Below, piece by piece: positions 1 through 12,178 of a DNA stretch of 64,000 nt. A program made the position numbers and the translations under genes. Numbering within the stretch: position 1 is the stretch's first letter; each line of letters opens with the position of its first letter. Source of the stretch: Dactylellina haptotyla (lineage: Eukaryota > Ascomycota > Orbiliomycetes > Orbiliales > Orbiliaceae). The DNA lies in NCBI GenBank assembly GCA_031310005.1, contig CM062387.1:992001-1056000 (forward strand). The letters run 5' to 3'. Below the pieces are notes generated by a model. The model was not told the DNA's origin and searched no databases. It saw only the letters and a program-made list of their open reading frames with translations.

Positions 1-2127
1 TGCTATTTGCTAAAAAAGGAAGTACAAAGTCCTATCAAACAATCATACTTGAAATCCAGGTCTATCATTTCGAAACGCCCCAGGCAGGAATTTACTCCAT
101 GTCGAGTAGATTAGGTAGGTTAGGTTAGCTGAATGTGTAAAAGAAACCATCGAATCAGGAGTCTCAGCTGGCTAACGCATATGCTAGTGGTGTTTTCCAA
201 TATTATCCAACACTTTCTCACAATCCTAGTCTTGACGCATAATTAAGATACCTAAGCTGAGAGGAACTCCGTTGTTTGCAGCTCGAGCCAGCATGAGGCC
301 AGTCTGGACCTCGAATGGCTAGCAGTTGTCATTGTGGTGCATCTTATTTTGAACTCGGCAGTTGTTATATTCCCCGGTAAGTCGACCCATGGTACCCAGC
401 GGACAAATATTCGGGGAATGTCTGGTGTCTGACACCACCATCAACTTCTCGAGGCTACAACTCACTGTGTTTTTAGTTTTTAATTCTGTATGCACGCTCA
501 AATGCCCTAATTCATGTTGTGGGGGTAGCTCTGGTCGTGAGATTGAGAAAATAAGGTACCGCGTGCCTCGCATACCATATGTACACTCAAGCTCTTGCCG
601 CTATGGCTGGGTAATCTCTATTGCAATGAGATCGATATCAGAAATATCTAGGCGGTCAGTGATATCTGAATTTTAAAAAATAATTTATGGTACAAGTACC
701 AAGCGCTGCTACGTTGCCCAGCGGCCACACGGAGGCTCCAACCACGCGACAGTGATATGTACGAGTCCATTTGCATGATACAGGCGAAGCAGGCTGGACA
801 TACCCATGCTGGAATAATGGTCAAAAATCTTGAATTACACCTCTGGACGGTACCAACAACCTGAAATCCCTTGCAAATTGATACTTTTCTATTTCTTCGA
901 GGTCTAAGGTTTGCGTGATATTTGTCAAGTGCAGCTACTTTGAATATTTGCCTTACTATGTTGGGCATGTAGTAAATCACCACGAGGCAATCCGCTTCAA
1001 CTCTACATCCCGATATTTAAATGTACATACGAACACCTATGAACGTGGTATCGGCGGCGATCGAAAACTGTACTTGCTGCAACGTAGGTGTCGCCGATCT
1101 GCAATTGCGACAACCCTATGAAACCTTTTCCGTATATCATTTTTCGTCCGTATAAAAAGACACACAATTTAGTGATGCCACCCAATGCCACAAGAGTAAA
1201 AGGGAACTGTTATGGAAATGTACGGTAGTGGGGAGCCTTCTGTTGGAAGGGTCTTAACGTCGATGGTGAACGGGACGACAGCTGCATCTATGTCCGAATT
1301 TTTGCCGTGAAAAGGTTTCCGTAACAAATTTGATTTTGTTTGCACACAAGGTTAAATTCGCTTGGGGAGGTGCACCAATAAAACGAACCTTATAAAGGTC
1401 TTAAGACAGATACAGTATATGTAGCATGAACGGACTGCATTATGAGGGGAAGTCGTGGGCGATCAAGAGTGGAGGGAACATAAATATTTATATCACTGCT
1501 CTCTCTAGGTCTAGCACCGACTAGCGGCGGCGGCCGTTTATCAACGCCGGTCGCCACAAAGGGATTGATACCTTTTTTTAAAATTTTTTTTTTTTTTGAT
1601 TAAGTGTTATAATGACTCTTGGAATTGAAATTGAACTTGTATTCAGATATTTGTGGTTTACATCGGCTATGTGACTAGTGGTGGTTGATTTTTCTTAGCA
1701 TTCAGTTGAGATATTTATCATAATATATGACCTTCGATTTTACGCAATCAAATATGGCCAAAGGAAGTAGTGTGTATAGAGAAACCGACTTCATTGAGAT
1801 ATATGAATTTTTCGTATTAAAAATCTGCATATTGGAAATACTCCCGGGATTTCTAAATCAGATGATAGCTATAGCTTTCTATAAAGTAGTTGTCATAATA
1901 TCGTGAAACTTGGCCTTGGGATGTAGAATTCGTTCATTGTAACAGATTATTGTGCTAATAAAACATGTCTACGATCTTCTACGCTATTAACTTGAAGTAT
2001 AAAGTAATATTTTTGAGTTGTTATAATCACTCTGATGGTATTTTCTCAAGTATTCATCTTCGAAGGCATTGTCTTAAAGATTATGCAAATATCAAGTGTG
2101 ACTACCTAATGCGTCATCCCAAATTAT
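1..2127. other. No gene recognised; left-edge intergenic DNA
   Basis: Several open frames of 60-110 codons occur on both strands, but none resembles a known family and none can be joined across plausible splice sites into a longer protein. The stretch has ordinary to AT-leaning composition, a T-rich tract near 1570-1600 and a small GC-rich patch near 1520-1555. It may hold the 3' flank of the fructosamine kinase-like gene and the flank of a gene outside the window. Confidence 0.5.
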
Positions 2128-3368
2128 TCATGTGGAATCAGCTTTATCACCATAATCCCTCTCCAGTTCTCTCATAATCCCTATCGCACTTTCTTTATAA
2201 CCCCCTCCGAATAAAGCGTAGTGGTTCAAGGTATGGTAAAGCGTGTATAACTTAACTCTATCCTCATATTCATCTACGGGTTCGCCCCTCGGCACAACGC
2301 TTTCGTACTCCTTCCAAAAACTCCTATCAAACCCTCCAAACATAACCATAATGCCGTGATCGTATTCTGCTGGTGCATAACACCCAGAAGGATCGAATAT
2401 CAGGGGGGTAGCATGAGTTATTCGTGGGGGGATGGATCCTCGGGATTGGTTGCCGGACCAGAGATCTCCGTGGATGACGACAGGCTTGGATGCTGATGGA
2501 GATAGACGTGAGAGGAGGTATCTAGCAATAGTAGCCGTGCGATTAATGGACGCTACGAGGTCGCTTTGAGGTCCATGCGATAGATTACAAGCTTGGAAAA
2601 TGGCATTGAGTCGCCGTTTGACGAAGAAGTCGGGCCAGTTGTCTTCGTAGGTATTATCTTGAATAGTGCTCCCACTCGATATCCAGCAATTATGTTAGTC
2701 GAATGTATTCCGAGTATAGATGCGCATTATAAATACCTCATTGAAGGCTATATTTGAATGTGTGGAGGGTAGCAGAGTCCTGTACGTACCAGCAAGTAGA
2801 AACGGGAAACCCATATTTTCCGTCTGATGGGGCGGCCTCCGAATGTAGTTTTGCAAGTTTAGCAGCAAGACTATCCTCTTCGCTGATTCCTCCCTGACGA
2901 CCCGAAGAACTCCTGCTGAGCTCGATAAACTCAGTTGCGAGAAAGTAACCTTCATCTCCGAGTTCACCGTGGGCGAAAGCGCGAGGGCACAGCACTGGCA
3001 CTAATGAATGTATGGCGTTGAGAGACTGATATTCACCTATCTTATTTATGAATGATAACAACATCTATATCAGTCTAAATTATGGCAGGAAAGATTTTGT
3101 ATGGCGGCAGCTTTGTTCTTGTGCAAATTGCCATTGGAGGATATATCGTAAATGGAGGATTCGTAGACGGTTGTCTACCAAGGCACAACTGACCTTCAAA
3201 CATGGCTTTCGAACGATAACCACTCCCCGTTTTCACAAAGAACGATTGGTTTCCGGATTGAACCTTCAGTGTCGATGCAAACCCGGAACCTCCATGGGGG
3301 GAAACAGTTGTCCCTGAGGCATCTAAGTTCAGAGCAGTCGCCAGAGCCTCAGTTATTTGCTGGGTCAT
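2128..3368 (-). CDS. Fructosamine/ketosamine-3-kinase family protein
   Basis: Likely phosphorylates sugar amines on glycated proteins or small molecules (protein-deglycation family, PF03881, aminoglycoside-phosphotransferase fold), presumably cytosolic. Three exons: 3368-3194, 3036-2790 and 2674-2128, summing to 969 nt (322 aa), close to the usual family length. The N-terminus carries the nucleotide-binding stretch HGGSGFAS followed by a conserved FVKTG lysine strand. The catalytic loop HGDLWSGN lies near residues 209-216 and the metal-binding IFDPS about 20 residues later. The C-terminus (FGGF...HALN-type helices) is also family-like. I took the ATG at 3368 because MTQQITEAL starts just before the conserved domain; an in-frame ATG 22 codons upstream is possible. 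No frameshift or missing key residue seen. Substrate is inferred from family only. Confidence 0.9.
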
Positions 3369-3947
3369 TGTTGAATCTGTGCTCGTGTGAACACACCTTA
3401 GTTCGTTTATTTGTATTTGGACAATAACGGACACAACCTAACTACTTAGTTAAGCCCACAGAATTGGGATCATACTCCTTGGTCAACTGGTCAGAACGCC
3501 GAGGTATCGAGAAAGAATGTGTCCAGTGTTGGCAAGTGGGACGTCATTTCAACACAAAACTACATCTAAAATACCACACAATTGCTTAAGTTAGACATAC
3601 TAGATGGGAGTGTGTTATTCAAGTGCTTTACATTCCAAAATGATTATATAAATTTGTTTTCAACGCGATCGTAGTATTAGCATTAAGAATGGCATTCCTC
3701 CGCACACTCCGCTTCAGACTTTCCTCCCATCTACTGATATCTAATTCGCTCGCTCTCTGAAGAATAAACATTAATAAAAAAGGGCTATTGTGTCAAGTAT
3801 CGTACAGTGAAAAGAAGTCAAGCCTGGGATACTAGTTTGTTTTTTGCCGTGGTTCTACGGCTGATTGTCAATGTTGACTACGATAATATGATGGAAAGTT
3901 TCAACTCGTATTCAGAACATCAGGTCCAGTCTAGTCGAATCAAGGCA
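3369..3947. other. Intergenic: kinase promoter and ERG4 3' flank
   Basis: No coding potential was recognised here. The stretch should hold the promoter of the fructosamine kinase-like gene at its left end and the 3' untranslated region of the sterol reductase at its right end, since both are read leftwards. Confidence 0.5.
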
Positions 3948-6102
3948 TTACCAGACATAAGGAATGAAAAGATAGGGACATTGTCTGCTGTATTCAACCC
4001 AGTCCTATTGTGCCAAGGTTGTTAGCATACTATGAAAATGAAAACCTGGAGCATTATATGACACGTACCTCTCCGTACTTGGCCTTGCATCTTTGGATGT
4101 CGCGAGTAGCTCTGTGGATGTTGACGCAGCTAAAGCCATGGTAAGTTGCTGGTCTCTCAATTAGGAATGCCGAGCGTGACTTACACAAAGAAGAATGGGA
4201 AGAAGTATGGGAATGGAGACGAGAAACCGGTATTAAAACCCCATGTCAGAGCCATAATGATGTCAACAGTGTAGTGAATCTTGCGAGCCCATCGGTCTGA
4301 ATAGATGATATTAGTAACAAATCTGAAGAATGGTAGTAACTATTATTAACTTACACCATCCGCTGGTAAGGAGAGTACCCCCGTTCTTGCACTTAATATA
4401 GGTGGGGCTCTGGATATATCTCCACGGGAGAGCAGGGAATCGCTTTAGATCAACAAATGTTCCAGCTTGTTGTCTGCGGAAGTTATTTTTCTGACTATTG
4501 CAGGTATCCCAGACATAATAAGCGCAGATAAGTGTGACGAAGAGGGTGGTTTGGTAGCCAGTAGACCAGCTATACTCAGCTGGGTCGTGTTTTGCGAGCC
4601 AGAGAGTGCAGTGGTGATAGGTGAATGGGACACCGGCCATGTTCCAGAAGATCAGCATGAAACCCCACTTTTCGTAAAACATATCCCTAAGGTAGTGTAA
4701 GTTAATTTGTGGTGCTTGAGATTTAGAAGGAGATATTCATACCATGTCGTGACAATACATTCTTCGCCCTTTGCGCAGGCATTTGTGTAAAGGAAGTGCG
4801 CGAGAAGTATGAACCAGACCTGTGGGCTAACATATCCGTAATCCTGATGTTGCTTGACAGCTGTACTAGCAGTTGTCAAGAACAAGAAGAACCATGGAAG
4901 TCTAACCTCGAAGAACATTTTCATATCGATTATTCCGATTCTGGGGTTCAGTTCGGCTCCCATGAAAAAGTCATACAAGAACGAACCGGTCATGCGATGT
5001 TGAGTACCTCTAGCGATGGCAGAGATATAAGCAACAAGGGAGACAGCGAACCCAGAAATGATTGATACTGAGGTGATGGGCCCGATTTCCTCGATGAAGG
5101 TCTGCATTGGGAAAATATCAAAGTAATGAAGGAAGGCGAAGCCTGCGATAGTGACCCAAAAAGTAACATAGGCGTTACAGAAGTAGGTCAGGCGCTGGCC
5201 TCCAAGAGAGGGAACAGCATTACCCTGGGCGTAGACACCGGGCAATGCGACATATAGAACCCCTTGCACGATCAAGAAGACCCAGTAGATTGTGAACGCT
5301 TTGACACTTGGGAATGCGCCATCTTTAACAAGTTCGAACATATGCTGAGCGAACTCGAGAAACGATTGACCATGTTGGGGCATTGGGAACTTTCCGTTGT
5401 AGTAAAGTTGTCCAACAAGCATGTACAGCATCAGAATAGGAAACCCGATCATCATGGCGGTAACACCGGGAGCACCACCAAAGTCAATATGCTCGGTGTT
5501 GTCATCGCTGTGAGTTTTGATGGCCTCGACACTTCCAGCTGCCTTCATGTCGAAAGGTGTGCTTGGAACCTATGTATAGATATTAAAAAAAGGGTATGAG
5601 TATTAATGAAATCCGAATCGATAAAAACCATTTTTACGCTTGGTGGGATATACAGGTGTGATTCGGTCATTGATACCAGGAGGGATATCGGACATTCCAA
5701 TATCAATAGCCTCATTGTGATGTGGGTGGAAATCGCCTTCCGGGTATGGGGGTGACAGCTGCGGTTTATCGTAGGAGTCGTCGCTGTCGTAAATCTTCTT
5801 GATTCTTTTGACCGGCGAGACGGATCGCCTTCGACCGGGAGTGGCAACAAAGCTCGGGTTCTCGGGCTTTCTGTGTATTTTCAGAAACAGTCGCGATGGA
5901 TGCGTATCATCTTGTTAGCTATCTGTTATCGACATGCTTGTCGGGCTTGTTGCCCAGATATAGATATAAATCACAGTCAATATGGAGCATTGAAGGATAA
6001 TTCTCTATAAACACGCACAAACCCTCGCGCAATCCAGAGAAAGGTATATGAACTGTACCGTGGTGTATTTCCCGTCTGGGAGCGAGTAATTCTTGAAGTC
6101 AT
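3948..6102 (-). CDS. erg4: Delta(24(28))-sterol reductase (C-24(28) sterol reductase)
   Basis: Carries out the last ergosterol step, NADPH-dependent reduction of the C-24(28) double bond in the endoplasmic reticulum membrane. Seven exons: 6102-6059, 5870-5654, 5569-4743, 4686-4355, 4296-4185, 4129-4069 and 4004-3948, total 1650 nt (549 aa). Hallmarks of the ERG4/ERG24 family are visible: GAELNPRIG, a [11 protein letters not shown] stretch, [10 protein letters not shown] and then [16 protein letters not shown], the latter typical of ERG4 rather than the C-14 reductase ERG24. The C-terminus ends in PYLFIPYVW, matching the family's terminal signature. About 90 hydrophilic residues precede the first membrane segment. 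The start at 6102 (MTSRITRSQ) is inferred from a 44-nt first exon that joins in phase; it is the least certain part. Multiple hydrophobic spans fit a polytopic protein. Confidence 0.95.
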
Positions 6103-6884
6103 TCTTTCGTTTTAAGCCGGAGGCCGATATCCGGAGCTATGGAAGCCGTAGCTGCGCTGGACGAGGGAGAAGAAAAAAAAAACAACAACAAAAAAGGTTT
6201 CGAGATGTCGAGTCGAGATGAATTGGAAAACCACTCTTGCCCAGAAAGAAAGAAAGATAAAGAGAAACAACAATAAGGACTGAAGTGGATACGGGGATGG
6301 GAAAAAGAGGGAGCGAGGAGAATTAGCCAGTTGTACTATTCGCCAGGGGAGGAGATCAGCTGGTTTGGGTCGCTTTTTTTTTTTTTTTTTGTTTAGTTAA
6401 GGGGTCATTTATTTGCATTCCTCGGCGCAAAAGATGCCTGGCTGTGCGGAAATTGCACCGGAAAATTTGGTGGCCCAAAAGTTTCCTCGTATTTCAAAAT
6501 CAAACCACCAACCAAAATAGGTGTTGCGCGCACATCGGACGGCGGACGACCAGCCAGCCAATCGCTCCCGGATCCCGGCTGACCCCTGGCCCGAAGCCAA
6601 GCATCACCGTCGAAACGAAACAAATTGAAATGAAGAAGAAGAAGAAGATAAAAATCGTGGGCGTTGTTATATCTACACACGCGAGGTCATATATAAGAAA
6701 TGTAGACACGGCATTCCGTCATGACAACTCCCCTTACACGCTTCTATCAAAAAAGTAAAATTTAAAATAAAATGAAAAATAAAAAAATTCAAAAAAATAA
6801 AAAAAGAGCCAGTCGCGCCGAGATTGTCAACAAGTTACAAGTAATAATTTATATATGCATATGTGTATCTATGGGTATTGGTGT
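6103..6884. other. Intergenic: ERG4 promoter and carrier 3' flank
   Basis: No gene seen. It contains a run of T near 6370-6390, A-rich tracts near 6170-6195 and 6755-6806, and a short AAG-repeat near 6630-6650. Open frames here are low-complexity and unlike known proteins. Confidence 0.5.
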
Positions 6885-8389
6885 CTAACTCAGTATGATC
6901 TCAAAGCCATCGTGTTGGATCGAGGCCAGCCCGATGTCCTCCCCAAACTTTCGTCTAACCAGTTCGAATACAACCAATGCTGCCGCCGTACTCGGCGTAC
7001 CTACGAAAGAAAGTCAGTGGGTGTATTTTCGCCTCCATACGGCTATGATACGGCTACATACTTTTGATGGTGGTCAAAAAATAACCGGAGTAGAGCCATC
7101 TCCGCCACCCACCATTCGCTTGAGCAACAGCTTTGCAATCTAGATACGTCCGCTGATACGCGTGCGAGTACCTCTTCAACCACCCGTACGAATGCTTGTT
7201 TGGACCTGACGCGGCGGCAGCAGCGCTGCGGTCTATATATTCTAGTTGACGTAGGTGTACGTTCTGAATTTGGTTCAGCGGGAAAAACACTGCTTGCGAA
7301 GTGAACGAGGCGCCAGCGCCAGCGAGAACGATGAACACAGGCTCTAGGGCCCAGTGAGGTTTAATGATTGTTATCGGATCTGTAGGTTTCGTCCCGAACG
7401 GGTGAAGGTACCGGTGTCGGTGTCCATAATAATGGCTAAGCCAAGAGTAGTACGCCTGCTGTTTTAGATATTCGAAACTCGAGAAGAAGAAACCGTATCC
7501 AAGAGCTTCTTTTGTCAGGCTAAGTGTATAACCAGCAAAAACACCTTGGAGCCCGATATCTGCGAGCTTGCGTCTTCCATAATTCCAGAAAGAAAGGCTT
7601 TCGTGTTTAGTAAGATCCTAATTCGCAGATTATTAGCACCAAACGGGCTTGCGCTGTGCTATTCGAGCCCTGCGACCTCAGCGGTGAACTCACATTTACA
7701 TCGAACCTAAAACTAATAGCGTCCAGTGGTGCTGCAAATAGACTCTGCAAAGCACCCGCGCCGGCGCCTGCAGTGAATGTGGCCCAATACGGCGGCGGCG
7801 GATAGGCTCGCTTTGTTGCATGACTTGCCGGCTCGTGGTTCTGGGCGAGTAAATGGAGATATGAAGTGTACACCAACACTCCCAGACTAGTATTTGCCAA
7901 CAGAGGCGGAAGAACTTGGTTCGGAATGAACTTCCAACCATAAACCTTAACAGCGTGCGAAAGAATCCCAAAACTCGACTGACGTAGGCTCCAGGGCTCG
8001 TTCGCTTGTACGTTTGGGTTTATGGCCCTGGCCACTGCAAGGTAGTCCACGCGGAGTCTCATGAACGCCTTTACGGGATATCGAAAGTAGAACGCGATGA
8101 GCTGCATGGTTACCGCACGCACACCAGCTGCGGAGGCGCCTTGAACAGCGTTTTTGCCTTTGCTCTTCCTTTTCGGGTCATCATGGCTCTCGTCATCCCA
8201 AAGGACTGCCTGGCCCTCAAAGTCGGTTGGGTCGCTGGGTAAATCATGAGCGAAGGTTCGAAGGTTCGGGTTCGAGTGATGATGCGGTCCCCGGTGGGCA
8301 TCGTAAGTTTTTTCGGGTGCGTTCTGCACCCGCTCATCAGGTTTCTTCCTCTGGCGATGTTCATCGGCAGGGCGCTTGTCGCCAGTCAT
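6885..8389 (-). CDS. Mitochondrial carrier (SLC25-like) family protein, divergent
   Basis: Probably an inner- or outer-membrane mitochondrial carrier-fold protein; substrate unknown. Three exons: 8389-7694, 7617-7062 and 7000-6885, total 1368 nt (455 aa), longer than the usual ~300 aa because of about 95 hydrophilic residues at the N-terminus. Three carrier-repeat signatures can be seen but are degenerate: PVKAFMRLR near residue 105, PLDAISFRFD near 221 and PLNQIQNVHLR near 350, so the usual acidic residue is K in the first and N in the third. The C-terminus (PSTAAALVVFELVRRKFG) is carrier-like. The reading frame stays open about 100 nt upstream of the chosen ATG without another ATG, so an extra 5' exon is possible. 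Degenerate signatures could mean a structural rather than transport role. Confidence 0.8.
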
Positions 8390-9450
8390 GCCGAGGGGGA
8401 AGTAGTGGCGGGGCAGCGCCGCAGGGAAGGTAGGCTTTGGAAAAACAACAGAGTAGCGGTCGCCGTGAAAGGACCTTCATCATTTGCAGAGGGTCATAGT
8501 CTGGTGCGAAGGGATATACGATGGCTGGCTGCAGGCTAAAACGTTACTCCGAACCATGGCAGCGAGTCTCTTTTTCAAAGCTTAGGACGGAGGTGGGCTG
8601 TTCGACTCCTCGACATCGAGGAAGAGGGACGGATAACGGGGGAGGAAGCAGGTCCCAGTCACTCGGCAGGGTCACGTTTGTCGGGCAGGCTGCAACAACA
8701 CCACCGCAGCCCTCGGTCCTTGGCACGGCGCCGTGCGTGCTCGAATCGAATCTGCACAGGGCGGCAGAAGCTTGAGCCGAAAGACTCGTTCTTGGATCGT
8801 GTCGGCAGATGGTTACACTCAATATCAGCAATAGTCTTTGGTAGTCTTCTCCTTCAACGACCGGCAACCCATACCCCATCGGTGATAACCCGATTCATGC
8901 AGTGTAACTTGCTGGGAACCCCCATTGCAGTGCACGCCGACTTTACAACACCTGACAACGCAAACGGTTTCCATCTAATGCTTACCACCCTGAGCTACCA
9001 GTCTCGTAAGCAGACCCTTGTTATTGTCGTTTGCGGAGGGCGTTGGCTTACGTAGTGGGCTGGAGGGTGGACCGGAGAGCGGGTGCGTAGAAGCAGGTGT
9101 AATGATATAATATCTTTTAGATTTGCGTTTTAAAGGCGGGTCATCCTCATGTTAGGAGATGGTCGTGCTCGCGAAAGTGGGATTATCATTACATTAACCG
9201 CAAAAGAGGGCGTCTCTGTTCATTAATATTTTAAGAGAAATAAATCATGATATGGTATCCCGCGCTCAAAATACAGAAAAACAAACGCCATCGCACCAAA
9301 AGAGAAACAATGAGGACTGCAAACAGAGCGAAGATCGAAATTAACCGCATGAGGGACAATTTGGGAATCCGCTTCAGGCTCTTCCCGCAGGCCTCTGGTG
9401 GCGTCTACGGCAAGACGGAGGAGTCTTAGTGTAAGATTATAATTTCCTTT
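8390..9450. other. Intergenic: carrier promoter and cyclin 3' flank
   Basis: Open frames of up to 125 codons lie here on both strands but resemble no known protein. The left end is GC-rich and in an open frame continuous with the carrier gene, so a missed 5' exon of that gene may lie between 8390 and about 8900. Confidence 0.45.
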
Positions 9451-10835
9451 TCATCCAGATTCCCTCGATCCCGAGCTATTCGGTTCACCGACTGCATCTT
9501 TCTCATGCTGGCCCGCAATGGGTGCAATTCCAGAAAGAAAAGATGCTTTGGATTGAATATTAGGTGAGTTTATTGAATCTGACACCGAAATACTCGATCC
9601 GGCTCCACTGCTATCGTCTAACAGATCATCTGTCGAACTTTCGGATTCCGGGCCATCCTCGAATCCCCAGCCGTCTCCCATCCTACGAACAAGGCTGACG
9701 TAGTATTCTCTCAAAACTTCAGCTTGTGGCACAATCCGCCATCCTACTCGGTTTAAAAACTCTAACTCAAGGACGTTCAATTCTCGTAGGCTGATACCCC
9801 CAACTCTTGCATAGAAAGTGTTGGTGCAAAAGCTATCGCATAGGCCCTTAGATGAGACTGTCGCAGCCGTGATAAGGAAACGATGTACTGTGAGAGACGA
9901 AATTGTAAAAGCCGGGTAGTGGTTGGAAAGAAGATCAATATAATACACTGTGCTCAGGAGCGTTGATGGTTCTAATGTAGTATGCAGCGCAATTCGGTGG
10001 AGATAATCGGTTATCGTGATGGTAGGAGGGGCACTAAATAGACTTTAGTCAGCCCTGGTTCGTATCGATTTCTTTTAGACGCACTAACGAGAGACCATTT
10101 GTTCACAAGAACGGGTAACTGAAATAGAACGTACCGACTGTGGAAGCGTGTCAACCCGCCCTGCGTAAGTGGAATTCCATCATTCAAAGAAACCAGTTGG
10201 TTCAACATATCACTGATTAACACAACTAAGTCGTTCATAGAACATAGCTGATAGTCTCGGGGAACGAGTTTCTTGGTTGGTTGAGTCGATTTCGCTCGTT
10301 TCGACGGTGATCCAAGACTAAGAGGGTCTAATGAAGTTTCGTTCAGATTTGTATTGACGGACTGGGGGTTTCGGACTTGGTGTTGAGGGGTCCGGACAGA
10401 TGAGTCTGCTGCCCTTCGAAGCAACGGTGATTGGTGTACTCGGGGCGAAGATGCGGAGGATGCCTGACCTTGTCTCTTTGTTGCCCTCGGGGAAGACCGA
10501 TAATCTGTAGTTGATGTATTTTGAGGTGACGTCGCAGAGTTGGTAGGATTCGAATTCAAAGTCTCTGCACTCAATGGCCGTTTTAACCTAGGACTCGTAA
10601 CAGCTGATGCTCCGGGGTTAGGGGCAGAAACACTTGGTGAAGGCGCTGGCGGTGGCCCCATAGACGCAGCAGCTGGGGATGAATGCCCTGATAGGGACCG
10701 CCCGCGACCTGGACCAGAAGGTTGTGGCCGTGGCGACATTTGCTGGGCTTGCGGTATCCGCACCTGTTGTGGGGAAGGCGGGGGAGACGAAGAGGATGAG
10801 AATGGACTCAAAGATGGAGAAACAATAGTTGACAT
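9451..10835 (-). CDS. PHO80/PREG-type cyclin (PHO85-family cyclin)
   Basis: Cyclin partner of a PHO85-type kinase. In yeast (Pho80) and Neurospora (PREG) this protein represses the phosphate-starvation response by driving phosphorylation of the PHO4/NUC-1 transcription factor. Two exons, 10835-10135 and 10033-9451, joined in phase through the conserved TRFHSR, give 427 aa. The first ~190 residues are Ser/Pro-rich with many SP sites and look disordered. The cyclin box follows (about residues 200-345) with YYIDLL, YPAFTISSLTVHRFLITAATVSSKGL and TFYARVGGI...LNVLELEFLNRVGWRIVP, nearly the PREG consensus. The acidic Ser-rich tail is variable. Start chosen at the first ATG, followed by a low-complexity Ser/Pro leader. 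Role in phosphate sensing is from family knowledge. Confidence 0.93.
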
Positions 10836-12136
10836 GCTTGAAATAGCTGCCTGCTACTAACGCACCGGTCTTGCGGGTATTATGCTAGAAATAAAGCCTA
10901 GTAGCGGCGCAAAATAATTTTATAAAGGAGGAATAAAAACCACTACCCAGGGGCGTGAATCTGATGAACCGAGACAATCAAGCCTCTGGCTTTAATCCGA
11001 AACTTAGAAACCCCATGAAAGAAAGAAAGAAAGAATGGGGGGAAAATAATTTCGAATAAAATAACAATGAAACCCGATGCGTTTGTAACCTTTTCTATAA
11101 ACCTTTTAGAAGAAGCAAGTAAATGGAAAGGAGGAAAGAGATGAGGGGAAAGGAAAAGTCAGGTTAGGTAGCTGGGTGGTTATGGTATGCGAATGTGCCA
11201 ATTATGTGAAAATAGCTTGTCCGTGAGCGTCAAAAAAAACCTCGATCTCTAAACAGCATACAGATTCCTGCTACGATAATTTGCCGGTGTTGATGCCAAT
11301 CCAATGTCATTCCGGGGTGAGCTACCGTATACGCAACCGTTCGCTCACGGTTTCTCCACCCAGGAAGCGTCGCCCAGGTGTGGTGGATCACATATACTTC
11401 GGTGGTTATGAATGCTAACCTGCAAATTTTGTATATGTCCCTCCTTGGGAGTATATCTCGAACGGAAATAGGGCTCCAGGGCCTTGTAGTACTACCAGGG
11501 CCAGGGTGCCACTGCGTTGTCTGGGGCGGGTACGGTTATATGGCTGCGGTGGTTGTGGTGGTTGTTGCGGTGGGGAGCGGTGGTGGGAGGTGCGTTGGAG
11601 TGTGGTTGATCTTTTCGATATGACGGTGGTGTGTTTCTTCGCGTGGGCGGAGAGGATATCCTAGGATCAGGACTTCGGACTTGGCCTTGAAGCTTTTCTA
11701 CAGCGGATTGGGGGGAGACGGAGATCCGAAGTGGATAGTCGACTGGCGGGGAGGGGCAAACGAGTTATTTATATGCTTATACTCACATAGGAGTATTTTG
11801 CGTATCGCCAGAGAGGACGTAGAGCTCCGGATTGTCTGGTGGATGGCCTTTTTTTGTTGCTAGGAAATTTAAAGCTTTTACCGGGGGGCTAGTCCTTCGT
11901 AAAAAAAGGCAACCGGCTGTGGACCGCAAATGTGCACTCGGGAGCTACTTGGCAGGAGTATTTGCGAGACCGCGAGGGCACAGGTTACTTTTGGCGTGTG
12001 GAGAAGAAGTTGAGAGGATGATGCTTCAACCAGTAATCGATCAGGCAGAGTCAATAGCGAGGCCAAGAGTTGAGGTGCATCAGTTGGAGGTTCAAAGGAA
12101 AAGAAATATAAGAAAGAGGATGACGACAAAGAAGAA

Positions 12137-12178
12137 AACGAAGAAGAAGAAGAAGAAAGAGAGAGAGAGAGAGAGACT
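12137..12178. repeat. Simple repeat: (AAG)n followed by (GA)n
   Basis: A perfect-looking trinucleotide tract of AAG units runs directly into a dinucleotide GA tract. It lies outside recognised coding sequence. Confidence 0.9.
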
